DNA of 64,000 nucleotides. Origin: Trichoplax adhaerens (lineage: Eukaryota > Placozoa > Uniplacotomia > Trichoplacea > Trichoplacidae). The DNA is taken from the NCBI RefSeq assembly GCF_000150275.1, contig NW_002060943.1, positions 12,619,720 through 12,683,719 of the forward strand, given 5' to 3'. This document shows positions 26,501 to 40,300 of the stretch, piece by piece; position 1 is the first letter of the stretch; each line of letters starts with the position of its first letter. The position numbers and the translations under genes are program-made. The notes beneath the pieces were generated by a model that worked only from the letters and a program-made list of their open reading frames with translations, had not been told where the DNA came from and made no database searches.

Positions 26501-29500
26501 CATGTTTACCCAATCCCTATTTCAGTCAATTCAAGTAATATCTTTTTTTAGCTTCCTATACTACTCCTTTTTCTAATTTATATTTAATATGGGTCTTGCA
26601 AGTGCAAGACCCCAAGCTACGTATGATTGTCATTCCTCACTTTGGGCCAATCATACTTCATTTACTGACACGAGCCGGTGCCACTTATCAAGACGCCATG
26701 CAGTCCCACTTTAGCAGTAAGACTAACATCCCTAGCATTATCCACTAATAATCCACTAGGCCTATAATACCTGATAGAGTGCCTCTAATATAAAAACACC
26801 GCTACTCTACTATCTCAATGAAACATTATATTTTCAACAACGCTGACTGTGAGCCGGTGACGTGGGAATTCGTTCTGTCGTCCCGGAATAGTAAATTTAG
26901 CCACAAGATATATTTTTCGTAACGTGTCGTCAATTATCACTTCGTAAAACCAGATCAATGCTTGACCTAGTTATCCTTTGAGATCATTGCAATGTTATAT
27001 CTCGTATTATCTAGCACCTATACGAAATCCAATCGAAGATTCGAAGATTAATAAATTGGAATATGAGCAGTCCAATTCTAACTGGACGACTAAATGTCAA
27101 TTTAATACTAAACAGTTTCTAGGATGCTTCTTTCATGTTATGACTATGTAATATAACTGCATAATAATTACGTAATAATTGCAACTCTCTGTTCATTAAT
27201 TAACTTAATCAATTTCCATTTCAATTACAAATTTACCAAATGAAAAGAAGAACCTAATCGGACAAAGACCACTACAGAGCAAGGTTAGGACTACGCCATT
27301 ATGTAAATTAAGCCATGACTGAAAAGTGGCATACAAGTTACAGTACGGTGTACAGTAGGCCCAGCCATAATAACCCCGATTACTCAGATACTCAGCGTAA
27401 ATAGCTTAAACGATGATACATTATTCTAATAGTGTACAGTAAAATAGCCATGTTGGCGGCATTTAAATTCATCATTTATTCTACCGATTTTAAGCTAATT
27501 CATGATCATGAAAGAAACTAAAACTCTGCCAAGCTTTCTCGGAAATATTTTTATTCATCTTGAGCCTGCTATTAACAACGCACTTCATTGATCATTGATT
27601 GTGTAGTTTACAGTTAGTAGCCACAACCGTTTTTACACTTCGGCTAAGAACAGCCGGACAGTATGGTACTCGTACAAAACGCAAAGTACCGTCCTATACA
27701 GTACTGTATGAAACCTAGTCATGCCCCTACACAAGAGAAAATTTTTCCCCACGCCGCTGATGCTTTAGTGTTCCATAACTGAAATTTTAGTGGTTTAATT
27801 TAATAATCAAGTGCAAAACTGGCCGGTCTACTGTGCAGTGCACCAATAAGGCAAAAGGAATAACCAGTTAAATTATTGTAAAAAAGAAAACCGTCAGCGC
27901 AGCGACGGGCTTGCAGCTACAGTAATCTCCGGCATTTTGTACTTACTGTATATTATAGTACCTGTTGCTGAAACCAGTCATTCAGTAATTATAAAATGGC
28001 TGAGTGTATACTGTAGTGTAGTGTACACTGTACACTAGTGTACAGTACTGTACTGTACGTATACGAACGGCGGCTATGGATGGACAGAAAGATGGGCTAT
28101 CTGAAAGACTTACTTTCCGGTGACATTATAGGCTATAGCCAACAGGTAGGTTTAGTTTTGAAGGCACTTTTGATACAATCCAAATCGATCAAAACTAAAC
28201 CTACCTGTTGACACAGTTCAATTCTATCAAAACTAAACCTACCTGTTGACACAGTGCAATTCTATCAAAACGAAACCTACCTGTTGGTCGAACGATAAGC
28301 CTGGATGATTCTTACTTACATTTAGTAAAATTGATAAATACTAGTTTACAAATAAAAATACACCACCTAACCGCGAAATGAATACTGTAGTTAATACAAT
28401 CTACCGTTGCTACACACTTGACACAAATGGTGCACATTGACCGAATCAGATACACGTATTTATGTTAATCTATACTGTATATTATTATTATGGATGATAG
28501 TGATGGCCAGATGTCGGGCATTGGCCGTAACATGCATATCACTGTATTTCGTGAAATTTTTATCCGTGATTCTATTTTACTTTTCAGTTGTAAATTTAGT
28601 GCCACAACTACTAAACCTAGTTCTCATCGGGGTATAGATTAAGATTAATCAATTATATTGATTAGTGTCACACACCACTAGTAACAAAGTAGTCTACACA
28701 CGCCAATCCTTGCGGAGAACGCCACTTACTAACTTAAGAGGCGAGATTAGCTATATCACCAAATAATTCAGTTCCAACGACCGAATACTATGGTATAATT
28801 ATAGCGTCACAGATAACAATTAGTGAGTAACTTGCTACGGTAATTGACTTTCATACAAAGGAAGGTCCTTAATTATAACGATTTGTATCTTTAGGCGCTT
28901 TATTCTTAATTTGTACAATTGGATATATCAAAAGAAAGGCGATTTCAAATATTTACCTTACCAGTCTACGCTGGTTGAAAGCTCTTGTAGTACCACAGTA
29001 TCAAATTTGTTCTAAATTTTATATGCACTATATACATTTACTTGCAAGATTATTGATGGTACAATCTTGAGTAACGGATTACACACAGTAGTCTACTCTT
29101 ACCGCATTGTTGAATTACTTTACGACCTCTGATCTCAAGTGCTATTCAATGTCCGATCGATTCAAATAGGATACAGGTCACGTAGAATGATGGTCTATTA
29201 GCATTAACTATCAAGTTTAACCCCGAAAACCTGTAGCAATCTTTTCAATAACGAACAGCACTTTTGAATAATAAACTAATCTGAATACCTCTTTTTACGG
29301 AAGCTTCTCAGAAATCGCTCTGTCGCTTAGTCTAATTATATGTTTCAATATTGTTGCGTTAAGTTGATTTGCAACTGATCTGTAATAGTTTAGTCAAATT
29401 GATGGTCAGAACGATTAAACTTAAACTCCTACTATACAGGATTATATTAACAGCTCAAGTGAAATATTTTTTATTGCATCTAATTCTAGCCCAAAAAGCA

Positions 29501-29773
29501 TTAAGTGACCGTAGCAAAGAATTTTGTAGAATAGTCCCTGTAGACGAAATCATAGGACAACTGAAAAATGATGGAATTATAAGTGATCATCAAGGTAAAG
29601 AACTGAAGATCTTGAAGCATGACTCAGATAAACGGGACCAACTGTTAACTATACTAAAGAAGGAAAGGAGCGGAGAAGATTTTGAGAAATTTTGCGATGT
29701 ACTTACCGAGAATTCTGTCACAACTGTTCAGAAATTTGGGAAGAAATTAAGAGAAGCAGCAGCAAACTATTGA
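23558..29773 (+). CDS. Gene 4: TPR-UPA-CARD protein
   Basis: Proposed exons: 23558-24356, 25024-25535, 25636-25684 and 29490-29773, about 547 residues with phases 1, 0, 1. An in-frame TAA precedes the ATG. Residues 1-266 include TPR-like helix pairs (FTEANLWFEEVIKSIK; SRYYEACSNYYKAYEIKK) and a polar tail. Residues 307-437 are a UPA domain (DSYGIRFVPSCLILNELASE, YAELCQIFIINS) without a ZU5. A 49-nt linker exon begins Pro-Asp-Asp. The last exon (acceptor ATTCTAG|CC, phase 1) encodes a CARD at about residues 462-545, with the pattern DEIIGQLKNDGIISDHQGKE, then RSGEDFEKFCDVL and a final amphipathic helix. The last intron is 3.8 kb and could hide further small exons. The CARD suggests homotypic recruitment of another CARD protein; partner unknown. 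It is a mirror paralogue of gene 3. Confidence 0.8.
26442..26655. repeat. Three short inverted repeats within 215 bases
   Basis: Inside the last intron of gene 4 there are three perfect-arm hairpins: CCCACTCC/GGAGTGGG (26442-26449 with 26458-26465), GGGTCTTGCA/TGCAAGACCC (26591-26600 with 26603-26612, spacer 2) and TATGATTG/CAATCATA (26622-26629 with 26648-26655). This could be the remains of a small structured element; no transposase was seen. Confidence 0.55.
27955..28070. repeat. GTAC/TACTGTA-rich palindromic tract
   Basis: An intronic tract made largely of overlapping GTAC, TACTGTA and GTGTAC words, for example GTGTACAGTACTGTACTGTA near 28032-28051. It can fold on itself on either strand. 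It is the densest part of a motif enrichment running from about 17.8 to 28.5 kb. Confidence 0.5.
28139..28286. repeat. 38-base tandem repeat with an inverted copy
   Basis: The word AAACCTACCTGTTG with its upstream bases recurs at a 38-base period: copies start at 28191, 28229 and 28267, and the third has one change (ACGAAAC for ACTAAAC). An inverted copy (CAACAGGTAGGTTTAGTTTT) lies at 28140-28159. The first direct copy can therefore form a stem of about 20 bp with the inverted one. It lies in the last intron of gene 4. Confidence 0.75.
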
Positions 29774-32548
29774 TTTCCATTTCATTCCGCTGTATTTTGT
29801 AACATATTTTCTACGATTCGATACATTACAAATATATTGCCAGAAAACAAGTTTCAGAGATTATTTTGTGTCGTTATAAAATTGTCTGCAGAGGATTACA
29901 ACGATCTGCACAACTTTGCAAGTGCTACAGCGTACACTGTACTTTCAGCTTAGTATGCACCATAATTTATATTTGTATGCGGTAACCGTCAGTTAAGTAT
30001 ACCGTTTAGCATAGTTAACCTGCTGGAATAGATGGCATAATTTTATAATCTTAGAATCATCAGAATTTAGTGTTAATAATGAAGTACTTGGTCAAGGCAA
30101 TCGTGATCTTCACTTGCTGCACATGAATTAGCAAATAAAATGTTTTAAAACAATATCACTTATTCATAAATACGCTATCGAAGCGAATCGATCACATAGA
30201 AGATCTAATAATACATAAAACAATAAACAACCACATCGACATAAGAAGGGTCTAATGAAACTTATCAAAGCCATTAAATAGCTACTACTTGATGTCTGTC
30301 CTAAGGTCATTTTTATATTGATGATTATAATTCTGAAACAGCGTCTATTTAAAGTCTCATTATTTCACTGTTAGGATATAACCGATCATGAAGTTCTAAA
30401 ATTCGTAGAAAAGTAGAATTTTGTTAGTCCTATATATAAATATAACTTACGTACAGCTGTACTCTAGCTGAATACAATTACTTGAAAGGCTTCTAGGCAG
30501 AACAACCAAATAATTTAAAGTTGGCTGTTTACATACTCTTTGCAGCAGTTGCAGCCACAATTTGCTTTAGCATCATTTTACATTATTTTACATTTATTTA
30601 GGCTATTACCATTAGCAATGTTTTACTACAGACTATCTATAATCCGACATAATAACTGCTACAGTTATTACGTTGACATTATTTCTATCAGCCAAAGTAC
30701 GATGAACTAATCATATTCTAATAAATGAGTTACGGGTACTTATCTATTTTCCCTTCTAGCATCAATAGTAACTCAACTCTTTATTCTATTCGCATATAGT
30801 CATCTGTTTTCTAACATAGAATCTTCTGTAATAGTCTATCACTAGGAGCTACTAAAGAAGATTTATGATAAATATAGAGCCACAAAGCTGTACCATACAT
30901 TATACTAATTATGGTTAATAGTCTACAATGCCGTAGTAAGTAACTTTACTACTAGTTAACCTTAATATTATAAAAAGCGACTAATGAGTTATTTGGCATA
31001 GTTCTATTGGTTCTTCTAGTAATGTACTAACGATTATGCTGTATTATTTACTATCAAGTTGATACTTGTATAGCAAACATCATGTTACCTCAATAAAGTA
31101 CTCTTATTGCAATAGATTTCGTTTTCGCATAATTTCATTCATCAAGAGCGCCTAATATTAATTATAATACCGAACACGAATCGGACACTACCGCACTTCT
31201 GGGAAAAGATTTTATCTCTAGATAAGTAGATCTGATATCAACAATCCAAAGGAATTACATTAGAATTTCCAATAAGATTCAGAAGTGATTTCTTCAGACA
31301 GAGATCTTGATGGACATAAAGCATCAACCATTCTGCTAAGAAGAAGCAATTACTGCTTCCCTACTAATATTTACTATAGCTAGGATGCGTAAGCATTATC
31401 AATATCCTAGTGTTTGAGAGTATCACCAATGTGCATATACTTAGATAGTTCATTGTTAAATCGTTTATAGGCAAAAATATTTATCTCGTATGGGATTTTA
31501 ATAAGTATCCAATTTAATAACATACGGCGTCCACAAAATACTGTACCGTTTATATCATGGTCTTGAAATATACTCTTGCATGTGCATTATGATGATATAC
31601 CATATGGACTACGTTAGATACTGATCTGTTGTAGATAAAGGGGTTGCTACTACAAATAAAGAACTTATTTTTTTCGCGCATAGCGCTAAAATCGTGTCTG
31701 TTATTTGTGATCTAGCGCAGAAATCTAAACTACATACTTAGTCGGTGCCATATGACTAATATGTGTCAAATGAATAATTCGGGCCATAAGTCAACGTGCA
31801 TACCACCAACTTTGAAAGCCAATTTATAAGTAAAATATTTATTTATCTGATACCCTAACTATCCCTTCCCATAATGTAGTTGTAATAAATCTACATATAT
31901 GATCAAGTGACATTGTGCAGCCACTTTGGCAATCAATTAGCTGTAGTAGTCATATAATTATCACTGTGGAGTCTATTCCGACTAAGAATTTCTCTGTACT
32001 CTTTAAATTGCAGCATTTAGCGTTAAAACTGATACTACTTTTCATATAACAGTATATTTCGACTTAGACAAACATAAAATTTTAATGTGACTAATTTACA
32101 TTTATTTACATTGTTGTCTAAGTAACTACTGCAACTTAGTGATCAATGCCAGATGCCTCAATTTGTTGATTAGAATTATTGTTTTACGCACTATTAAGAA
32201 ATCAGTATGTACCAAACTTTTGACTTCGAGAATAATTAGTGATTAGGTTGACCGTTATAGTTAACAAATATTTATTTTACTTTAAATGATGTCTTTTTTA
32301 TCTGCTAGTTTTAGTAAAAATTTCAACCTGCGAATAGAAGAATTATAAGTGATTTTGAACATTTAAGTACCGATAAACATTTAAGCACTAAGCATAATTA
32401 CTGGAGAATAAGCATGAGTAGTTCATATATAAGATTCTATTATTAAACGATTACCAAAACTATACCTTATACTAGGATATGTATACCGTACAGTGTTAGT
32501 CGCTATGCCAAGAATATTCACAAGTGCACCATCGGCGTTGGCCGAGAC
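29774..32548. other. Intergenic between genes 4 and 5
   Basis: AT-rich and stop-dense. I recognise no gene, RNA or repeat family in this stretch. Confidence 0.45.
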
Positions 32549-32583
32549 TATAAAAAGCCGAGTACTAGCTTAGCTGCTCAGTT
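32549..32583 (+). promoter_or_regulatory. TATA-initiator core promoter
   Basis: TATAAAA starts at 32549 and an initiator TCAGTT at 32578, placing the presumed +1 A at 32580, so the TATA box begins at -31. The stretch before +1 (AGCTGCTCAGTTC) matches the 59.2 kb promoter at 12 of 13 positions. The next gene on this strand is gene 5, whose ATG lies 1.3 kb downstream. The first 270 bases after +1 contain no ATG, as expected for a leader. The link to gene 5 through a spliced leader is inferred. Confidence 0.6.
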
Positions 32584-33896
32584 CCAGTTAGTCACTTGCA
32601 GGATCTTTTAACTATTATTGCTAAGAATATTGCGTTTTTCTCTAGTACATTTTACGACTAAGATTAACGAAAATAAAGTGAAGTATTTATACCTATTACT
32701 CATTAGTAACTTATTTGTATAGCTGAGAGTTAGTTCAACTACGATAGGTCCCTAAGTTAGTTGGGAACACGAGTACTAGTGAAGATAGTGTTTAAGACCC
32801 GTTTTCTAGTTGCAAAGGAGATTTGTTACAGGGTAGTAATTACGTTGCACGATGAAGAAATATTTAATCGATAAGAGCTCTAGAGCGGTCATAATTTTTA
32901 ATCTAATTCATTGACCACAGCAAACTTTGACGCTAATAACCGCGTTATAGATTACAATCATAACAATAAACTCAAACGTATTTCAATATCCGCGTTCTAA
33001 TTGTAATTATAGCTGTGCCAAATTGCACAATGAGTAAATCGCGCCGATGAAAACAAAAAAATTCTGCTATGACTAAAATTTATGGAATGCATTCTAATAT
33101 CACTGCAAACTGTACGAACATATTGTCGTCGCCCATCAATATCCATACTATATTAAAAAATTTAAACGAGTATAATCCACCAGTACTATTTGAAAAAGCT
33201 ATCAAAATGATTCACTTGCCACTTGCTAGGTTAACTATATCGTTTATTAACACATGGAGCGTAAGGTACTAGGTTATACGCTTATAAAAAGAATACTCGT
33301 ATGCGTATGTTTATCGCTTATCTAGCTACGGAATAAGGCAATAGTTACCAGATTTATTCAGTCACTTGTTGATTAGCTCTTAATAGCGTAACGATTCTTT
33401 AATTCTCAGTAATGATATTCACAATGCACTAATAAGGAACAATGAAACAGTGGTATAGCATTTGGCGGAACAATGAAATATCATCGGAATGAAAAAATAT
33501 CTTTATAGAAAGTTCGATGGGAATAACAGATGTGTAGAGTATATAATACTTTATCCATATGCCGTAAGCAGTGATTAAAGGTCCTGTATTGTTAATGATA
33601 AGCAAATACTAAATAATGGGCCTAACGTTATTATTATAGCTTTTATAATTATAATAATTTACTATTGTCCAAAAGATTATCAAAGAATTGTGCTACTGCT
33701 CAAGGCCAAACTAGAAAAACAATAATATTTAACTTACAGTATGCTATAGAAGTTAATCTAGAGAGCAATTTCAACGTTGCAACATTCGAATCGTTCCGCA
33801 TTGCTAATCTCCAGCGGTGTTTCCCTTCGCTTTACTAAATTTTGAAAATTGATGGATGCATAAGAAAAATGGACCTGAGGCCGATTTGATATTAAT
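32584..33896. other. Probable 5' leader/intron region of gene 5
   Basis: No coding sequence was recognised. The open frame at 33069-33272 (plus) has no domain. An acceptor-like CTAATCTCCAG lies about 90 bases before gene 5's ATG. Confidence 0.35.
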
Positions 33897-36800
33897 ATGA
33901 ACGATAAATCATCGGAACATTCATTTATTCCAACTGTTCCTAATTTTATGCAAACTCATACAAACGAATCATATCAGCAAGATGATCATCATCTAACGGA
34001 GTCTACCAGTAAAAAATTTACAGAACCTATCTCTGTCGACTCTATAAATTGTCAAGACACTGATCAATCTCAAATTAAGAAATGCTATACATCGGCTAAT
34101 GAATTTATAAAATATCAAAATGGTAAGTGCCCTTGATAATATAGGGATTTCTCGATCCTGAATTAGACCTAAATAGGATATATGTTTCTATAGTTTTGCA
34201 GTGAGGCTATTTAGGTCAATAGTTATTAAAGGATATTACCCTTCCTGGCAGTAATATGTTCAAATAGACCAAATAGTTATCTGGAAATATTAGATTAGAA
34301 AGTTGCAGGATAAAAACAGAAAATGGGTAGCAAGGAGCAGCCTTAAGCTTAGCTTTAAATTTGTCTTAGTTAATGTTTATTAACAGTAAGTATCGGCAAT
34401 AATGGAATGATTGCCTCGAAAGCAATCTACCTTCAGTATTACATTTAAAGATTGACCGAAGCACGATGGCTACACCACTCACCTGTATAGAAAGAACGAT
34501 CAATAACTATTCTATTCAATAATTGTATTAAATTAGCACTATATGTAACAATCTGAACTGTAAGTAAAAATTGCGTAAAAGTAGCGTTAAATAATTAAGG
34601 CCAAACTTTCAGCTTATACGTATGCGAATTTTTTGTTCCATTATGTAGTGATTCGCTTTTGCCCTTGCTAATGATCAGTAATGATATTCTGATTGATTTC
34701 GCCGAATTTGAGTGAAAGGAATCATTAAACAAAAAATTCTAACTAAAATATTTGGGGCACGATATTTTTAATAGTTTTGTGTATATGCTGTATCGAAGTT
34801 TATTAAGTAACTCAAGATTTGGTAATGTGGCAATAGGGTGATATCTACCAATATAACTAAACTTCATTGCAAGATATTAAAAATCAGTTCTTATTCACAG
34901 GAAGACGGTTAATAAAATACGTCGCATCTATTCTGATGCGAATTTGATTTGTAACAGCTTTCTGGTGTACCTTGTCCGATAATAATCAAACCGATATCTG
35001 TATCTTTTAAAGTTATGATGTTCTCATATTAACCTTTTAAACCATTAATTTACGTAAAAATTTATAGGATCCCAAGCCACCCGAGTCAGAAACAATGGAT
35101 GCCAAATTGAAGATAACAATACTGATGGTAAGTGTCCGCACAATAGCGTATCTTAAACAATTTTAATCAGAGTAAGTAATTTGAATCAATTTATGCATAT
35201 GGTTTTTTATATCATGAAATAATGTACCATGGAATATGTATTAATGATTTAATAACTTATGGTACAGATGCAAGCAATAACTTTCATGAAATAGCAAAAA
35301 GTATCTATCAGAATCGAGCTGACCATTCACCAATTTTAGATTACTGTACTGAAAAAGGTAATTATAACTTTTGCTATAAGAGAAGTTAATAGGAAAATAA
35401 TGTAAAACTTAATGCCTTATAAGAAAAACCAATTTAATTATAATATTAGCGAGCTATTAGAGAAATATATATTTTATATTTAACCAAACTGTTGTTAACC
35501 ACAGCGCTACGCTTTTAAGACTTACGACTTCGCTATTAGCTAAGGATGCATAATGCAAATTAGAGAATTTTGCATGTACTGATAACTGAGGCTCTATTAA
35601 ATTTCTAGAAAGTGATCTGGAATTAATTTTGGCTGATTGTGATATTCACGAAATAATTAGCGACATTTTGCCCGATTACTGGACCGATATTGACGTATTC
35701 AATGAACTCACTAAGTACATTCGGAATGAATTGGTTATTTCTGTACAAGAACAGCTGGTGTCTTTAAAATCTTTAACCCAACAAAGAGATGAAATATATG
35801 TTTTAATATTGCTAAGATGCATAGGCCAGTTACAATTTTATAAGTTAGTCTCCACTTTGATTGCAAGTTCACTAGAAAAGGTCAAGGCAATCGGTTACCA
35901 GCTACAGCGACGTGCAGTACTAAGGCTTAACGAGCGATATGAAGGTATGTCTACAGATTACTTTATTCACCAATTATATTTATGTATTACTCTTAGTTCA
36001 TTCAGAATCTTATCACTTTCGGAACAATCTCCATCTTAGCTAATCTCACTTGATACATTCACGATATAGATCAAAAAATAAACATTACGTGAATTATATT
36101 AATACTATATATTTTATGCAGTTGTGACCAAATATCCCAATGTGAAATTTCTATGCAAAGCTGATAAAGATAATATCATTAAAATGGATACCTTATCTGG
36201 CTTCGAATTAATAATCCCAGCAAAATGTCTACAAACAGACACAGAGATCATGGTAACTGTTTATTATGCAGATTCTTTATATGCCTATGGCATTAAAAAT
36301 ATTAATGTAACGTTGCTATCCCCAATAATCAGGATTGAACCTAATAATTTACAGTTTATAATAAATGATAAATACCCGACTTTACAACTACCAGTTCTTC
36401 AGTCCATGCAATTGAAACCATCTAATTTGCCTAAGTCTGAGCAGAAAAATTCAATACAACTATACCATGGAACGAGTCTATATATAGAATGGTCAGCTAA
36501 AAATTTAAAAAATGCTTTAATAAACATAGAAGAAGATCATAATCTTTTCAAAATCAATCATTGTGGATTTTTCTGCGCTGTAATAAACCAACCAAAACCT
36601 CTATTTGACGAATCTGCTGTTTCTAGTCAGCCTTTTGTTGATCTTACATTACAACAGCAAATCGATTTTCAGGTATTTTTGTCCATTACGACCAAAGGGA
36701 CAGCTTTTGTGGACATAGTTATTACACGAAAAGGCATTAAATACCAACCTAACCGGCTTAAAACGATTAAATTACATGAATTAGTAAATGATATGGAAGA

Positions 36801-37385
36801 TGTTACTCGCTTAAGGAATGGTTATTATCAGATTAAATTTCTGTCCAGTTATCTGATTCATAATTCAGTTGATTCAAGAGATAAGATTAAGGATATCTGC
36901 ATTAACTGGAATGCTAGAAATAGCTATGTGATTTCCTATCGATGTCAACTTTCTGATACAGTCAATTTTCCTGGTGATCTTTGTCAAATAATTGTTCAAA
37001 GCAAAGGAATAAATTGCCGGCCAATTGAGGCTTTGTCAAGTTTTATATTTTTAGTAAGTTAAAGTATTACAAGCTCGGTTCAAGATTTATATTGGTTTTA
37101 AACTCGATTTGTTTATTCCATGGAATCGACAGTAATTTTTTTCAATAATTCAATTTTACAGCCAGATGGATTGGATGAAAAAGACTTACAAAAGTTCTTA
37201 GCCACAGGTAATTTATATATTTTCGTGTAGTGATATGTTTTTATTGAAAACAATTTGCTAAAGTGGAGTCATACTATTCAGTACCGTTCAATTCATATTA
37301 AATAAGTTATGATTTAATGCAATAAAATAGTGAGCTATTTTAATATCGTAATAGACTAATAAATTTTCTAGATATATCTATATAA
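33897..37385 (+). CDS. Gene 5: CARD-like-ZU5-UPA protein
   Basis: Proposed exons: 33897-34122, 35068-35127, 35268-35357, 35609-35944, 36122-37053, 37162-37207 and 37372-37385, about 567 residues. All introns are GT..AG with phases 1,1,1,1,0,1. The ATG follows an in-frame TGA. Residues 1-125 are Ser/Thr/Asn/Gln-rich and probably disordered. Residues 126-237 are a helical death-fold domain read as CARD-like (FYKLVSTLIASSLEKVKAIG). Residues 238-548 hold ZU5 (FELIIPAKCLQTDTEIMVTV, YYADSLYAYG, IIRIEP, PTLQLP) and UPA (NGYYQIKFLSSYLIHNSVDS, GDLCQIIVQ). The 46-nt linker starts Pro-Asp-Gly, and the final exon adds only Asp-Ile-Ser-Ile before TAA, so there is no C-terminal death-fold domain. It is the mirror paralogue of gene 2: 336-nt CARD-like and 46-nt linker exons are the same length in both. 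The two small exons 2 and 3 and the terminal stub are supported only by splice motif and phase. Confidence 0.85.
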
Positions 37386-40300
37386 AGATATATAAATGCG
37401 CTATTTTTAAAACAACTTTCGTAGACACTACAGTAATATTAGTTCGTGGTGTTATTTTATGAAAGTAAACCAGTTGCAATTTAGCATAATGATTACATAA
37501 TAAAGGACTGGATAATGCAACTTTATTACTAGAATAATTTAGAATGCTACGCTTATACTATTTTATTTAGAAACTGATTAAGAGATATCGCAAGAAATTG
37601 GTTCTGAAGATTATTAGCAATGTCTAAATCACAGGATTAGAATAATAAATCTTAACCCTATCCCTAATCTTTTCAATTTGTTTTCAGTATTTGCATTTAT
37701 TTATTCGATTTTAGCATTACTAATATTGATCTGATACACTTTTATAGTAAGGTAGAAAGCGGCCAATATCACTTTTTATGTCTGAAAACTACGTAATCCT
37801 CCTTCTTCATTGCATTATAAATACTATGATTTTCGTAAAGTATTTTTCTCCGACTTCTTATATTTTTGTTGGCTATTTCTATAATTACGGTAATAAATTC
37901 TCAACATTCTCCCAGCAACTGACCATTTTAAATAATTAATAATTTTGGAATCTTTCTACTCATTTAATTATACGGTAGCAGAATTATGGAATTTTACTTC
38001 AAAGTAAAGTTTCTGTCATATCTGATCATTGCAAACGACCATAACGAATTAACCAAAATGAAAACTACTATCATTTTAGAATAATCATAAATAGTGCTTA
38101 ACAATATTTTAAACAAACTTTTACTTAAGCAAGCTGTTTGATCACTTATTAATTGCTAATATTATAACTAACACTCAATACTGTTTGTGTCTTATAATTT
38201 TGGTAGTTTGTCCTTGTATTTGCTATGTTGTTTTCTACTACTATATTCAACATGTCCAAAATAGGAATAATATAATTTGTGAATTAATTTTTGAATCATT
38301 CCAATTCTCGTCAACTCTAAAGAGTAGTAAATGCGTTTAATGTACTTTACAGATTCTTTTGTCGCAAAATGAAATAATACGGTATCGCAAGAATGTATTT
38401 GATATCATCTTGCGTAGCTAATCTATATTAAAAATTTTGAGATTACAAGAGTCTAGTTAGAACAAAATCTGGTATTTCTAATTTAGCGCCTATAATTAAT
38501 TAGACAAGTACTTACCAATTCAAATTATTTCAATCCTAGTATACTGCTCATGTACTCAAATTTGTAAGCATTAACAGTACGATAAGTTTATTAATTTATT
38601 GAACGCTCTCAACGATTCACAGTAGATAATAAAGCTATATGTTGTAGTTGTTAATATTGTGAAATTTATCGATATGCTATTATTATTAGTGAGTTGTTCA
38701 TGTTACTATTACTGAAATTGATAGTTGTTGTAATTTAAATTATCAACTAGAAAGTAGACCAAAGAATTTAATCGTGTAAGTAAAAGTAATTACTTTGACA
38801 CGGTGAGAATATCCATTGACATCATGTATTGCGTTATTAAGTATCTTATGGTCTTGCTCCAGCACAGTTAATACAGTAGGTATTGTATGTATGTAATGGC
38901 CAAATAAGTCATTTACGGAAATTTTCAATGATAGTTTTTGAATTTAAGATAGTCTTTGCAACTGAGATTTATCAATTTAAAGTTTATGAAATAATATTTA
39001 AACGCAATTTATATACTTCTTTTTTAAATAGCGAAGTTTATTGTATAGCTTTCAACTTTCATTTAAAAGGCTCTGGCGAGCGTAGTAAGGACAAATAATA
39101 TTATGATTATAAGCAATAATTGATAGCACGGTAATGATAATTAATGGGTAAAGGACAATATTTGTGGATAACAGTTCCATTATGAATTTGAAAGTAACTT
39201 TAGATAATTAGAATATTGCAATCGGAAGGATAGCATCTACTTAGCATTTTATACTGGTAGGGATATGAACAATTACATATTACAATGACGACAGTTATCG
39301 CTTTGTAGCGCAATGATAATGCGATCGATTTTAAGACATCATAACTTGTGTATTTTAAGATTGTAGATGGCAGAATGGATATACATATATATTAGAGTAG
39401 ATTTTTGGATTGTTATTGATAGCATGGATCATTTTGAATTTTAATTTTATAGCTGAGTAAAATCATTTTGAGGATATGATAATAGTTATTGTAATACCAG
39501 CAATTTATGCACACTTCAATTGTAACAGTTCATACCAGACCACGCCAGAATTAATTTAGAGTGCAGGAATATTGATTTAGGATTGCCAATTCATTAATGA
39601 GAGCCATTTAAATGTCTTGTTACCATACCGAGTACCACCATTGCTATCCTAAAGACTGATATTTTAAAGAATAATTCGTTAGCATAATATTCAGATAGAA
39701 AATAGAATCTGACAAAGTAATATAGAGTACATCATAATTTAAACTTTCGAATCATTCTATGATCGTGTGATTTAGACCAGACTTTCTTTAATAATATAAT
39801 TATAAATATTCGTATGTACAGTGATGCAGAAAGGTATATTACATCGATTGCTACTGAAGTTGCTGAAACTTGCTTTAGACCAAGATTACTATAAGTAACG
39901 CTGAGTAGGGTCTAAATACTACTTCACTGACTAGAATGTAATTACCCCAATGATCAAGAGATCTAACTGTTTAATGGAGTAAATAGTAGCGTGCCGTATT
40001 AATGCATAGATAGTTTAGTGGGATAATTTTAATTACAATAGGAGTGCAACGTAACACTTGCAATTCCATGTCGATAAGGCAGCCACTAATAGATCTACAA
40101 GTAACTCTATCGTTTTTAAATAACACCGCTTAAGACGTAACATTTTATTTCTGATTTATTGCTTGATTACTAACATTGGCCATCAATGGGTAGATTTGCT
40201 CTATTAATGCAAGGATTTATTTATTGAAAACGATATCGCAATCATAATAGTTTGACATTTGATCAACATCATTAAAGGCAATTTGAATGAAATTTCAACT

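Noticed and set aside
38743-39098. Open frames 38743-38928 (minus) and 38883-39098 (plus)
   Set aside because: Short, low-complexity, hydrophobic by A/T bias, and without splice or promoter context.
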